This document shows positions 51,124 through 61,261 of a DNA stretch of 64,000 nucleotides, piece by piece (position 1 is the stretch's first letter; every line of letters starts with the position of its first letter). The DNA is from Aliamphritea spongicola (GTDB lineage Bacteria > Pseudomonadota > Gammaproteobacteria > Pseudomonadales > Balneatricaceae). The DNA lies in the NCBI GenBank assembly GCA_024347235.1, contig AP025283.1, forward strand, positions 2,294,001-2,358,000, given 5' to 3'. The translations under genes and the position numbers were made by a program. The notes under the pieces are model-generated. The model saw only the letters and a program-made list of their open reading frames with translations. It was not told the DNA's origin and did not search any database.

Positions 51124-52026
51124 TCAGTTCTTATCCCTCTGTACTATGACACTCAGCAGGGCCAGCAGGCCTGAACCAATCATCAGGAAGAACGACACAG
51201 CGTTCAGTACCGGCGTGGAGCCGACTTTAGCCATACGGTCATACATGGTGATGGTCAGTGGCGCATCGGAGCCGACTAGCATCAGTGTGGTGTTGAAGTT
51301 CTCAAACGAGATCAGGAAACCTACAACCCCTGCACCGATCAGCGCCGGTTTAAGGAACGGCAGGGTAACGGTACGCAGAATCCGACCCCGGCTGGCGCCC
51401 AGATTCAGTGCTGCTTCTTCCAGCTGAATATCAAACTTCTTCAGGCGGGCCGCAATCACCAGTGTGGTAATGGTGGTGATAAAGGAGAACTGACCCAGAA
51501 TCACCAGTAACAGACCCGGCCGCAGGGATTCAATATCAATGCCCCAGTTATCTTCCATGCCGTTAGCGATATCACTGGCAAACACCAGAATGGAGATACC
51601 CAGAATTACCCCTGGAATAACCAGCGGAATCACCATCATGATGTAGCAGAAGCTTTTGAACGGAAAATCCATCCGTTCGAACAGGAACGCATTGCAGGTA
51701 CCCACAATGATCGACATCACTGAGACAATGATGGCAACCCAGAAGGAGATGCTCAGGCCGCTCAGTAAGCGACGGTCATGGAACATACCCAGTTTCGGCT
51801 CGGTATCACTGAAGAACCAGTCCAGAGTGAAACCCTGCCAGGGCAGCGCCGGGAACATTGAGTCATTGAAGGCAAATGCGCCGGCCGCAATCAGCGGCGC
51901 TGCCAGATAAATAAAGAACAGCACCACGTAACCGGTAAAGCAGTTCCGCAGGAAGCGTACCTGATTAAAGGCCGCAGGTTTTGGGTTTACAGCTGCGCCA
52001 CTGATCGTGTTGGTATTAGATGACAT
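51124..52026 (-). CDS. potC: Polyamine-type ABC transporter permease, PotC-like
   Basis: Intact 300-residue protein with six hydrophobic segments and the EAA loop EEAALNLGASRGRILRTVTLPFLKPALIGAG that docks to the ATPase. VVLFFIYLAAPLIAAGAFAFNDS at the N-terminus and FERMDFPFKSFCYIMMVIPLVIPGVILGISIL resemble PotC/PotI/YdcV. It is one of two permeases in a potDABC-like operon importing a polyamine or similar amine. Confidence 0.9.
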   Translation of the reverse strand: MSSNTNTISGAAVNPKPAAFNQVRFLRNCFTGYVVLFFIYLAAPLIAAGAFAFNDSMFPALPWQGFTLDWFFSDTEPKLGMFHDRRLLSGLSISFWVAIIVSVMSIIVGTCNAFLFERMDFPFKSFCYIMMVIPLVIPGVILGISILVFASDIANGMEDNWGIDIESLRPGLLLVILGQFSFITTITTLVIAARLKKFDIQLEEAALNLGASRGRILRTVTLPFLKPALIGAGVVGFLISFENFNTTLMLVGSDAPLTITMYDRMAKVGSTPVLNAVSFFLMIGSGLLALLSVIVQRDKN

Positions 52027-52037
52027 GGTAAACCTCC

Positions 52038-52904
52038 TTAAGTTTTAGCCACGGTGGATGAAAGGGTCTGGCCGGAAAGGCGCAGTCCGATCCATACAGT
52101 GATGGAGGTGAAGATCAGCAGCAGTACCCCGAAGGCCGCACCGGATTCCCAGTTGAAGCGGGTAATAAACTGCTCGTAAATCTGTTCCGTAAACCACTGG
52201 CTATTCTTACCGCCCAGCAGAATCGGGGTCAGATAGCTGCCGGCCGTCAGCATGAATACCACGATGCAACCGGAGATAATGCCTGGCATTGCGTAAGGAA
52301 TGATAATCCTGCGCAGGACCGTCAGACGGCTGCCGCCCAGATTAAAACCGGCTTCAATGAGGCTGTCATCCATGCCGTCCAGTGTGGTGACCAGCGGAAC
52401 AATCATGAACAGCATAACGGTGTATACCAGACCGACAACCACGGTTGCGTCGTTGTAGAGGAACTCTACCGGGCCGTCTACCAGACCGATGTATTGCAGG
52501 AATGAGGAAACGATACCGGTTTCCCGCAGTAATACGATCCAGCCGAAGGAACGCACCAGATCGCTGACCCATAACGGAATCAGGCAAAGCAGGAACAGGC
52601 CTGCCTTGGCTCTCTGGCGGGCGATCTTGGCGATGTAGTACGCAATCGGAAAGCCGATAATCAGGGTGACAAACGTCACGAAAATGGACATAACTGCGGT
52701 ACGCAGCAGGGTGTTCCAGTATACCGGTTCGTTAAAGAACTCAATGTAGTTGCCCAGGCCGTATTCATAGGCGCCCATGCCGACCTTTTCTTTTACTGAC
52801 AGGATAAATACACCGATATGCGGCAGTACTATCAATAGTAAAATCCACAGGAAGAAAGGGGCAAACAGCAATAGAAACGCCAGGCGTTTTTGTGCGTGAT
52901 TCAT
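52038..52904 (-). CDS. potB: Polyamine-type ABC transporter permease, PotB-like
   Basis: Intact; the start at 52904 (MNHAQKRLAFLLLFAPFFLWILLLIVLP) gives 288 residues. An upstream open frame to 53018 is the antisense of nothing useful and only overlaps the PotA end. The EAA loop is IEAGFNLGGSRLTVLRRIIIPYAMPGIISG, and CLIPLWVSDLVRSFGWIVLLRETG and AGSYLTPILLGG are PotB-like blocks. It starts two bases after the repaired PotA stop and 11 bases before the PotC-like gene. Confidence 0.92.
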   Translation of the reverse strand: MNHAQKRLAFLLLFAPFFLWILLLIVLPHIGVFILSVKEKVGMGAYEYGLGNYIEFFNEPVYWNTLLRTAVMSIFVTFVTLIIGFPIAYYIAKIARQRAKAGLFLLCLIPLWVSDLVRSFGWIVLLRETGIVSSFLQYIGLVDGPVEFLYNDATVVVGLVYTVMLFMIVPLVTTLDGMDDSLIEAGFNLGGSRLTVLRRIIIPYAMPGIISGCIVVFMLTAGSYLTPILLGGKNSQWFTEQIYEQFITRFNWESGAAFGVLLLIFTSITVWIGLRLSGQTLSSTVAKT

Positions 52905-52906
52905 AA

Positions 52907-54011
52907 TTACCCCGGAAGCACAGGCTCTGAGACTGGGCCCAGCTGATGCCGATCTTATCGCCGCTGCGCAAAGTTGAATGTTCACCGCGCTGTGGCAGAT
53001 CCACTTCGATCCGCTCACCGGAATGGGTGTTCACCAGAATCCGGCTGTTGGCGCCGTTAAACAGCATGCTTTCAACGGTGACAGGCATGTGGTTCAGGTC
53101 GCCGCCGGCGTTGGCCAGCTGTGCGGCATCGTCACCCAGGTGAAGCTGAACCGCTTCCGGACGGACGAAGATACTGATGTCTTCACCGGCATTTACAGAG
53201 TCCCCGGTGGCAGACTTACTCTGCAGGGTCAGGCCGGAGTCTGTAGTGGCAGTAATGATGCCGTTGTTAACGTCTTTAACCTTGCCGCTCCAGCGGTTGC
53301 TGTCGCCTACAAACCCTGCCACAAAAGGTGTTTGCGGATTGTGGTACAGATCCTGCGGAGAGCCTACCTGTTCAAAGCGGCCATCTTTCATCACGGCGAC
53401 GTTATCAGACATTACCAGTGCTTCTGACTGATCGTGAGTGATGTACACAAAGGTGGTATCGAACTCATGCTGCAGGGCTTTCAGTTCGATCTTCATATGT
53501 TCACGGAGTTTAAGGTCCAGAGCGCCGAGGGGTTCGTCTAACAGGAGAACGTCCGGGTCGAGCACCATGCAGCGGGCAATCGCGATACGCTGTTTCTGGC
53601 CACCTGAAAGCTGGCTGATTTCTTTGTTGGCAGAGTCCGGCAGGCCGATACGCTCCAGAACTTCACCCACTTTACGGGTAATTTCATCTTTGCCGGCACC
53701 GCGGCAGCGCAGGCCGTAGGCAATGTTTTCGTGGACATTCATCATCGGGAACAGCGCCAGATGCTGGAATACCATTTTTACGTTACGGCGGTTTGGTGGC
53801 AGCGCGATGACCGAGTCACCTTTAATGCGGATATCTCCGGAGGTGGGTGTTTCAAAGCCGGCAATCATGCGCATCAGGGTGGTTTTACCGCATCCGGAAG
53901 GGCCTAAGATAGAGAAGAAAGAGCCACTGGGTATATCGAATGAAACCTGGTCAACGGCGGTAAAGAGATCGAATTTTTAGTTATATTATCGACGGTCAGA
54001 TCATACTGCAT
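52907..54011 (-). CDS. potA: Polyamine-type ABC transporter ATPase, PotA-like (two frame breaks)
   Basis: The start at 54011 ([52 protein letters not shown] after one base restored near 53978) includes Walker A [9 protein letters not shown]. The signature is QLSGGQKQRIAIARC, Walker B VLLLDEPLGALD, the switch THDQSEALVMSD. A TOBE domain follows (IFVRPEAVQLH). As written the frame runs on into PotB; one G near 52914 gives the end QSLCFRG with a stop at 52907-52909. About 368 residues. Confidence 0.93.
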
Positions 54012-54065
54012 AGCATTATTCCGGTATTTACGAAGCAATCACAGCTTGGGTGTGAATCAGGAGAA

Positions 54066-54105
54066 CAGGCAGCGGAGCTGCCTGAAAGGGGGCCGGCGTG
54101 GCCCC
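54066..54105. promoter_or_regulatory. Two tandem hairpins between the potD-like and potA-like genes
   Basis: CAGGCAGC-GGA-GCTGCCTG (54066-54084) and GGGGCC-GGCGT-GGCCCC (54089-54105) lie in the 136-base gap without T-runs. Such elements after binding-protein genes usually protect the upstream mRNA, giving excess binding protein. Confidence 0.5.
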
Positions 54106-54147
54106 TCCGGCAACGGTTAAACCGTTACCGGGCGTTGTAGCAGAAAA

Positions 54148-55229
54148 TCAGCTGCCGGAAGCGGCTTTGATTTTCTCCAGTGCCTTACCTTCCATGTCTT
54201 CAACTCCTGGTGGGATGTTGGCGAAGAACTTCAGGTTTTTGATATCGGCAGGGGTGAATGCAGCTTTCAGAGCTTCACGCTTGTCGTCCGGCATCAGGTC
54301 AATACCGCCGTTAACCGCGGCAACAGCACCGGTGCTGGCAGACATCAGCGGAATGATTTCCGGAGACATTACGAAGTTGATCCACTTGTATGCGGCATCA
54401 TCAGCTTTACCCTTGCGTGGCAGGGTGAAGGTATCGATCCAGGCCAGGGCACCGGTCTTCGGCGGAACGAAGACAATGTTCTTGTTCTGGTTGTACAGTT
54501 TGAATGCGGTGGAGTCCCAGGTCTCAGAACCGACGATCTCACCGGACAGCATCATGGCGGACAGGTCGTCACCACCTTCCAGTAAGCTTTGATGTTGTCT
54601 TTACAGTCGATCAGTTTGTCGGTGACTTTGTTAAGAATACCCTGATACTTGTCGAGATCACCGTAGGCAGCAAACGGGTCTTCGCCCATATCAAAGGCCA
54701 TGGCCAGCAGGATGGTCCGCTTCAGGCGCATGGAGGTTTTGCCTTTGTACTGCGGATCACAGATGTCGCCCCAGCTGTTGAAGTCCGCAGCCATCGTCTT
54801 ATCAGCCATCAGACCGGTAGTACCCCACTGGTGAGGCACAGAGAATACTTTGCCGTCGATGGTGGTGTTGGCTTTTACGCCATCCAGAAGGGTGCTGTCG
54901 ACGTTGGACAGGTCAATTTTGGACATGTCCAACGGCTTGTAAATGTTGTATTCAAGCTGAGCGGAGTGGATACGGTCGTGGCTTGGTTGTGCCAGGTCAA
55001 AACCTGCGCCGCGGGTAGCACGCAGTTTAGAGATCATCTCTTCGTTGTTGGAAAAGGTTACCTCTACTTTGATATCCGGGTACTTCTCTTCAAACATCTG
55101 TACCACTTTGTCCGGTGCGTAGCTGCCCCAGGTGAGCAGTCGCAGAGTGGTTTCTGCACTGGCATTAACTGACGTCAGCAGCGCCAGACCAGTTGCAGCA
55201 GCGATGAGGGTTTTCTTATGTTGGGACAT
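54148..55229 (-). CDS. potD: Polyamine-type periplasmic binding protein, PotD-like (one frame break)
   Basis: Signal peptide MSQHKKTLIAAATGLALLTSVNASAETTLRLLTWGSYAPDKVVQMFEEKYPDIKVEVTFSNNEEM, then DLAQPSHDRI, VFSVPHQWGTTGLMADK, WGDICDPQYKGKTSMRLKRTI, SGEIVGSETWDSTAF and PKTGALAWIDTFTLPRKGKADDAAYKWINFVMSPE, the PotD/PotF fold with the acidic and aromatic binding-site region. About 360 residues, joined near 54580. It is the first gene of the operon and follows the MocR gene by 265 bases. Confidence 0.92.
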
Positions 55230-55493
55230 CGGGTTTCTCCCTGATTATTTTTGTTGTTCGACATAACTGAAAGCCACCTTAAGTTATCTTTGGTTTTAAA
55301 AGAATAACCATTAACGTTAATTTTTAGATACCAATTTAACGGGTGCTCAGATTGTCACGATCAATCCGATTCCGGCAAAGAATGCCGTAGACGAACACAA
55401 ACATATCCCAAAAAGAACAATAAGAAAATAAATTGTTCGAATATATTCGCAAAAGAATAATCAGGGTTGGTTTCAGCCCTGTGACACGTACCT

Positions 55494-57013
55494 TTACACT
55501 TTTGTGACAGCCCTGAAAGCGTCAGCGAGTGTTGCACAGGAAGCATCGAATTCATGGGGCCGAATACAGCCGTAACCCAGAGCAATGCCCCGTTCGCTAA
55601 CCGGCGCGGCACAATAGTTTGCCAGTGGCCGTACCAGAATGCCCCGGTCTGCGGCGGCCTCTGTCAGGGCTGCTTCATCGGTTTCCTGACGGAACAGGTT
55701 AAGCAGATGAAAACCGGTGGCGGTGGGAATCGGGCTGATGAACTCCGCAAGATGTTTATCAATGTTGTGCATTAATGCGTGATTGCGTTCTTCATAGAGT
55801 TTTTGGACCGGCGAATATGGGTAGCGAAATGGCCGTTCTCAATGAATTCAGCCACTGCGGCCTGTACCGGCAGGGGAACCGCCGGCAGAAAACTGTTGAT
55901 GACCTTATCGACACTCTCAACCAGATGTTCGGGTACCACAAAATAGCCAAGGCGCAGAGCCGGAAAAATGGTCTTGCTGAATGTTCCTACATGAATGACC
56001 CGCTGCTGCTGGCTGAGGGAAAACAGGGTAGGCAGAGGCTCCTTGTTATAGAAGAGTTCGCCGTCGTAATCGTCTTCAATGATCCAGGCATTGGCCTGAT
56101 CGGCTGCTTCCAGCAGGGCCAAGCGGCGGGCCAGTGTCAGCAGTACCCCCGGGGTTGCTGGTGTGAGGGGTAACAGTGGCAAGGCGAAAGTCCCGTGTCA
56201 GTTGCTGGCCGGCCGACACATTGATGCCTTCATCGTCTACCGGCACGGGGATCAGCTCAGGTTCGCTTTGCAACAGGCCATTACGGGCCACCCGTGAACC
56301 GGGGTTTTCGATCCAGACCTTATCGCCTGGGTCCAGCAGCAGATGCGCCAGAAAACTGAACGCCTGATGGGCGCCACTGGTGATGTAAACCTGTTCGGCA
56401 TCGCACACCAGCCCCGGTCGGTATGCAGGTGGCTGGCGATGGCGTTGCGCAGGGCCGCAGATCCTTTACTGGAGTTATAGCGGGTCAGGTTCGGCAGGCG
56501 GCTGTGTTTGGCCACCAGCCGTGCCCAAAGGGGCAGCGGGAATGCATCGATGGCCGGAATCGCGGTGGAAAATGACTGGCTGACACTGTGGGCAACCGGG
56601 GCCGGTAACTGGCTGGCTTTTTCAGGAATGAGCGGGATACCATGGGCCGGGCAGTGCTGTCAGAAGCTTTGCTTTGTGCTTTGTCTGGTGCTTTGTCTGA
56701 GGTGTCGCGGTGCTGCAGGCTGCTGATGAGTTTTTTTGCTGGCTGAAAACATCTTTACAAAGCTGCCGGATCCGGTTCGGGATTCCAGCAGGCCTTCACT
56801 GGTGAGGCGGTCAAATACGCTGATCACCGTGGTGCGGGATATCTTAAGTTCCTCCGCCAGCACCCGTGATGCCGGTAGCCGTTCACCACCGTGCAGACTG
56901 CCGTTAAGAATCATATCCCGAAGGGCGATATACAGCTGGTACTGAAGGCTATGACCGGCTTTCTTGTCGAGGTGGATTGAGCTGAGTAATGAGCCGCCGC
57001 TACTTTTCGCCAT
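55494..57013 (-). CDS. MocR-type regulator (at least four frame breaks)
   Basis: N-terminal GntR HTH: HSLQYQLYIALRDMILNGSLHGGERLPASRVLAEELKISRTTVISVFDRLTSEGLLESRTGSGSFV. A linker rich in Q/S/T leads to the aminotransferase fold: SKGSAALRNAIASHLHTDRG, VYITSGAHQAFSFLAHLLLDPGD, WIIEDDYDGELFYNKEP, the PLP lysine in HVGTFSKTIFPALRLGYFVVP, and the end CATLADAFRAVTKV. About 507 residues. Breaks near 56660, 56405, 56165 and 55800. It stands between the pot-like operon and the divergent enolase-ALDH-oxidase-GMC operon, the natural regulator of both. Confidence 0.88.
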
Positions 57014-57222
57014 GGTTATAACCTCTGAATCATGGTCCCGGATTTAAAATTGGTATTTTGTGCTGTATCTAAATGGATATTTTTATATGGCCAATGTTGC
57101 GCCATGATGCCGGCAAACAAACATAAATAACAGCTGTTCAGCGTAAATATCCTCAGGGGTTAATACACACACCGGTGATTACGGTGTTACCGGACCGGTC
57201 TGACAGCTGCTAAGGATGAGCC
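57014..57222. promoter_or_regulatory. Divergent promoter region of the MocR gene and the oxidation operon
   Basis: 209 bases. TTGGTATTTT (57050-57059) and ATGGATATTTT (57073-57083) are imperfect direct repeats about 23 bases apart and could be MocR sites. AAGGA at 57212-57216 is the ribosome site of the plus-strand operon. Confidence 0.35.
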
Positions 57223-58333
57223 ATGAAAATCAGTCGCATTGAAACATTCTGTACCGAAGATATTGGTCTGGTAAGAGTTACAACCGATACCGGGCATCAG
57301 GGCTGGGGGCAGGTATCTACCTATCACTCAGATATCAGCTGCACCGTGTTACACCGTCAGGTAGCGCCCTGGGTGATGGGCCGGGACGTCTCTGAACTCA
57401 GCCAGATCGGTGACATGTTTGATTATGTGTTCGAGAAAGAGCATAAATTCCCCGGGTCATATATGTGCCGGGCGGTCTGCGGTGTGGATACTGCACTGTG
57501 GGATTTGCACGGTAAGTTACAGGAAAAATCTGTTTGTGAGTTGCTGGGGAACACCCCATCCGATCCGTGTATACGCGTCCAGTATGAAGCGTGACATTAG
57601 CCCGCAGGATGAGGCGGACCGTTTCGCCCGTTTACGGGATATTCATGGCTACGATGCGTTTAAATTCCGGGTGGGCGCGGAGTGTGGCCGTAATCAGGAT
57701 GAATGGCCCGGCCGTACTGACGCCATCGTGCCGGCGGTACGCAAGACCCTGGGTGATGACGTAGATCTGCTGGTAGACGGTAACAGCTGCTATCGCCCGG
57801 AAACCGCCATTGAGGTCGGTAAGCTGTTGCAGGACAACGGCATCTGTCACTTTGAAGAGCCATGTCCGTACTGGGAATATGAATGGACCAAACAGGTCAC
57901 CGATGCGCTGGATATCGACGTTACCGGCGGTGAACAGGACAACAATCTGGCGCTGTGGAAATACATGATTGATAACGACACCGTTGATATCTATCAGCCG
58001 GACATCTGCTACATGGGCGGGATAGAGCGCACCATGCGGGTGGTGAATATGGCTCAGGAGGCAGGCAAGATTATTACTCCCCATGCGGCCAATATGTCTT
58101 TAGTGACCGTGTTCACCCTGCACATGATGGGAGCGATTAAAAACGCCGGGCCGTATGTCGAGTTTTCCATTGAAGAAGCGGATTACTACCCTTGGCAGTA
58201 TGGTATCTACGATGAGTTCCCGGTGGCCAGAGACGGCAAGGTGCAGATCCCTGAAGGACCGGGTTGGGGTGTAAATATTCGCGAGAGCTGGCTTGAAAAA
58301 GCCCAGTATCAGGTTTCTGAGTGGGAGAAGTAA
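57223..58333 (+). CDS. Enolase-superfamily enzyme, mandelate-racemase subgroup (one frame break)
   Basis: About 370 residues: capping domain [45 protein letters not shown], second-strand K-x-R in FKFRVGAE, metal ligands in [16 protein letters not shown] and [17 protein letters not shown] and the general base histidine in TPHAANMS. It should abstract an alpha proton of a carboxylic acid, for racemisation or dehydration. Joined near 57550. First gene of an operon with an aldehyde dehydrogenase (one base after its stop codon), a PuuB-like oxidase and a GMC dehydrogenase. Confidence 0.9.
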
Positions 58334-58334
58334 A

Positions 58335-59833
58335 ATGACAGGCACTGCAGATATACAAACAGCTGATCTGGCGGCCAGAGTACTGGCCGGTGAACAGCTG
58401 GATAATTTACCCAGTCAGCATTTTATCGACGGTACATGGCAGGCCTCTGAAGGTGGCGCCATGCTGGATACCTATGATCCGGGCTGCGCAGAGGTCTGGC
58501 ATCAGATCCCGGCCGGAACAGTTGGGGATGCTGAGCAGGCGGTTGCTTCTTCACAGCAGGCGTTTGAGCAATGGCGTAAAACTACCCCGGCGCAGCGGGC
58601 CGAAGTGATGCAGAATGCGGCCCGGCTGATCGGTGAAAATGCTGAGCGGCTGGCTGTTATTGAGTCACTGGATTGCGGTAAATCACTGGTGGATGCGGAG
58701 TGGGACATCGGAACGGTTCAGAAGTATCTGAATTACTATGCCGGGGCAGCGGATAAGCTCGAAGGGGATACCATCCCCTGGGCCCGGATATGATGTCCTT
58801 TAATATTCTCGAACCGGTGGGTGTGACCACCCATATTATTCCGTGGAATTATCCCATATCCACCATGTTCCGGGGCATTGCACCGGCGCTGGCTGCAGGC
58901 TGTACGGCGGTAGTCAAACCGGCGGAAACCACCTCGGTTTCAGCGCTGGTCGTGGCTGAGTTACTCAGTAAAGCCGGTTTGCCGGATGGTGTCTGTAACG
59001 TGGTGACCGGTCTGGGTGCTGAGGTTGGCGCGCCCCTGTGTCAGCATCCGGATGTACGGCACGTAACCTTTACCGGTTCAGTGCCCACCGGCTCAGCGGT
59101 AATGGGTATGGCGGCTAAAAACATCGCCAGTGTCACCCTTGAACTGGGCGGCAAGTCACCAGCCGTGGTACTGGCGGATGCTGATATCGAAGCTGCTGCA
59201 GAAGATCTGGTCATGGCCATTTATGAAAATGCCGGGCAGGTATGCTCAGCAGGCTCCCGTCTGGTCATTCACCGTTCCGTCCATCAGCAGTTTATCGAAG
59301 TCTTTATGGCTAAAGCCCGTCAGCTGACCCTTGGCCACGCGCTTCGCCGCCCGGATGTAGCGGCCATCAATTCTGCTCAGCAGCTGGCCAAAGTAGCCGG
59401 TTATGTCGAGGGAGCCAAAGCCCGGGGCTGGAAATCCTGATGGGGGCAATACCACTACAGACCCGGTATCCGGTAAAGGCTGGTTCTATGAGCCGACCCT
59501 GATTTATGACGTGCCCCACGAAGACTGCATTGTTCAGGAAGAGATTTTTGGTCCTGTGCTGGCTGTGCAACTGGTGGATTCTGATGAGCAGGCGCTGGCC
59601 TATGCCAACGGCACGGATTTTGGCCTGGCAGCCTGTGTGTATACCCGGGATATTACCAAGGCATTGCGTATGGCCCGGGATTTTGACGCCGGTATCATCA
59701 CCATTAACCAGTATTTTGCCGGCGGTGTATCCACGCCGTTTGGGGGTAATAAAAATCCGGATTTGGCCGTGAAAAAGGCCAGGAAGCATTAAGGGCTTAT
59801 TGCCGGGTGAAAAGTATTACCGCGAAAATCTGA
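58335..59833 (+). CDS. NAD(P)-dependent aldehyde dehydrogenase (three frame breaks)
   Basis: MTGTADIQTADLAARVLAGEQLDNLPSQHFIDGTW opens an about 500-residue enzyme. HIIPWNYPISTMFRGIAPALAAG binds NAD, the glutamate is in TLELGGKSPAVV, the nucleophile cysteine in ENAGQVCSAGSRLV, then EEIFGPVLAVQ. Breaks near 58790, 59430 and 59754; the last extends the end to KKSGFGREKGQEALRAYCRVKSITAKI with a stop at 59831-59833. It oxidises an aldehyde, possibly the product of the neighbouring oxidase or GMC enzyme. Confidence 0.92.
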
Positions 59834-59875
59834 TAGCCGGTGGTTGATTTAAGAGAACGCTAAAGAGAGCAGTTT

Positions 59876-61189
59876 ATGTTCCCCATGCAGAGCAACACCC
59901 AGAACCTTCGTCACTGAAACTGACCCCTTGGTGGCATGACTCAGCAGACCGGGATATCTGTATCTCGGTTACGGAGCAGGCATTGCCGGCAAAGGCGGAT
60001 GTGGTTGTGGTCGGCTCAGGTTATACGGGTCTGCATGCAGCACTGGTGTGTGCCGAAGCGGGCAGGGAAACCCTGGTGGTGGATAGTTCAGAACTGGGTT
60101 TTGCTGCAGCAGCCGCAACGGTGGTCAGATCAGCAGCAGTATTAAACCGGGCTTTGACGTACTGAAAAACGCCACGGTGAATCTGTTGCGCTGGCCATCC
60201 ATCAGGAAGGACATCGCTCACTGGAATGGATCGGTAACTTCATTGAACAGACGGGTCTGGATTGTGACTTTGATCGCTGTGGCCGCTTTCATGCAGCGCA
60301 TAATAAAAGCGCTTTCAATAAGTTACGTCACAGAGTTAATTCAGAACATCCGAAGCTGGCCAGCGGTGCACAACTTATCAGTCAGGCTGAACAACAGGCC
60401 TATATTGGCAGTAATGCTTATTTCGGCGGCGCGGTATTTCCCCGTCATGCCAGTGTGCACCCGGCCAAGTATCACCGTGAACTTGTACGGCTTGCGGCTG
60501 AAAAAGGTGTCCGTTTTATGGCTGGCTGCCGGGTTGAAAGTGTTCGCGGCGAAGGTCCGTTTCGGCTGCTGACTTCCCGTGGTGAAGTGCTGGCGAATGA
60601 AGTGGTCATGGCTACGAATGGTTATACATCTGCTGTGACACCACAGTTGCAGCGAAGGGTGATTCCCATCGGCAGTTACATGATTGCCACCGAAGAGATC
60701 GAACCTGAGCTGCTGAACCGGCTGCTGCCAACTGACAAGATCATCAGCGACAGCCGCAAGGTGGTGTATTACTACCGTAAAGCACTGGATGGCCAGAGAA
60801 TCCTGTTCGGCGGTCGGGTATCCGGCAGTGAGACGGACCCGGCGGTCAGTGGCCCGTTGTTACAGCGGGAGCTGGTGAATCTGTTGCCAGAACTGGAAGG
60901 GATCGCCATTAGCCATTCCTGGTCCGGGCTGGTGGCATATACCTTTGATGAGCTGCCGCACATTGGTAAGCAGCAGGGTATGCACTATGCAATGGGGTAT
61001 TGCGGTGCGGGTGTGGGCATGGCCAGTTATCTCGGTAATAAACTGGGCAAGCAACTGGTGGGTGATCCGGACGGCAAGACCGCTTTCAGTATACCGTCTT
61101 TCCAGACCCGGCCCGGTTACCGGGGTAAGCCGTGGTTTTTACCCGCAGCGGTACAGTATTACCGCCTGCGGGACAGGTTAAATATCTGA
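59876..61189 (+). CDS. PuuB-like FAD-dependent amine oxidoreductase (at least three frame breaks)
   Basis: Starts MFPHAEQHPEPSSLKLTPWWHDSA after one C is restored near 59884. FAD motif DVVVVGSGYTGLHAALVCAEAGRETLVVD, RNGGQISSSIKPG (after repairs near 60105), VHPAKYHRELVRLAAEKGVRFMAGCRVESV, MATNGYTSAVTPQLQRRVIPIGSYMIATEE, and WSGLVAYTFDELPHIGK with YCGAGVGMASYLGNKLG at the C-terminus. About 440 residues. This is the second such oxidase of the window, not adjacent to the first. It probably oxidises a secondary or gamma-glutamylated amine to an aldehyde. Confidence 0.87.
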
Positions 61190-61261
61190 TTCTTATCAAT
61201 TCTCTGATATAAACAACAATAATTCAGGATCACCGCGGGTGATCAGGTTTGAGATGTGTGC

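Noticed and set aside
52908..53018. Longer N-terminus for the PotB-like protein
   Set aside because: It overlaps the end of the PotA-like gene, lacks a hydrophobic or conserved pattern, and the ATG at 52904 lies just after the repaired PotA stop.
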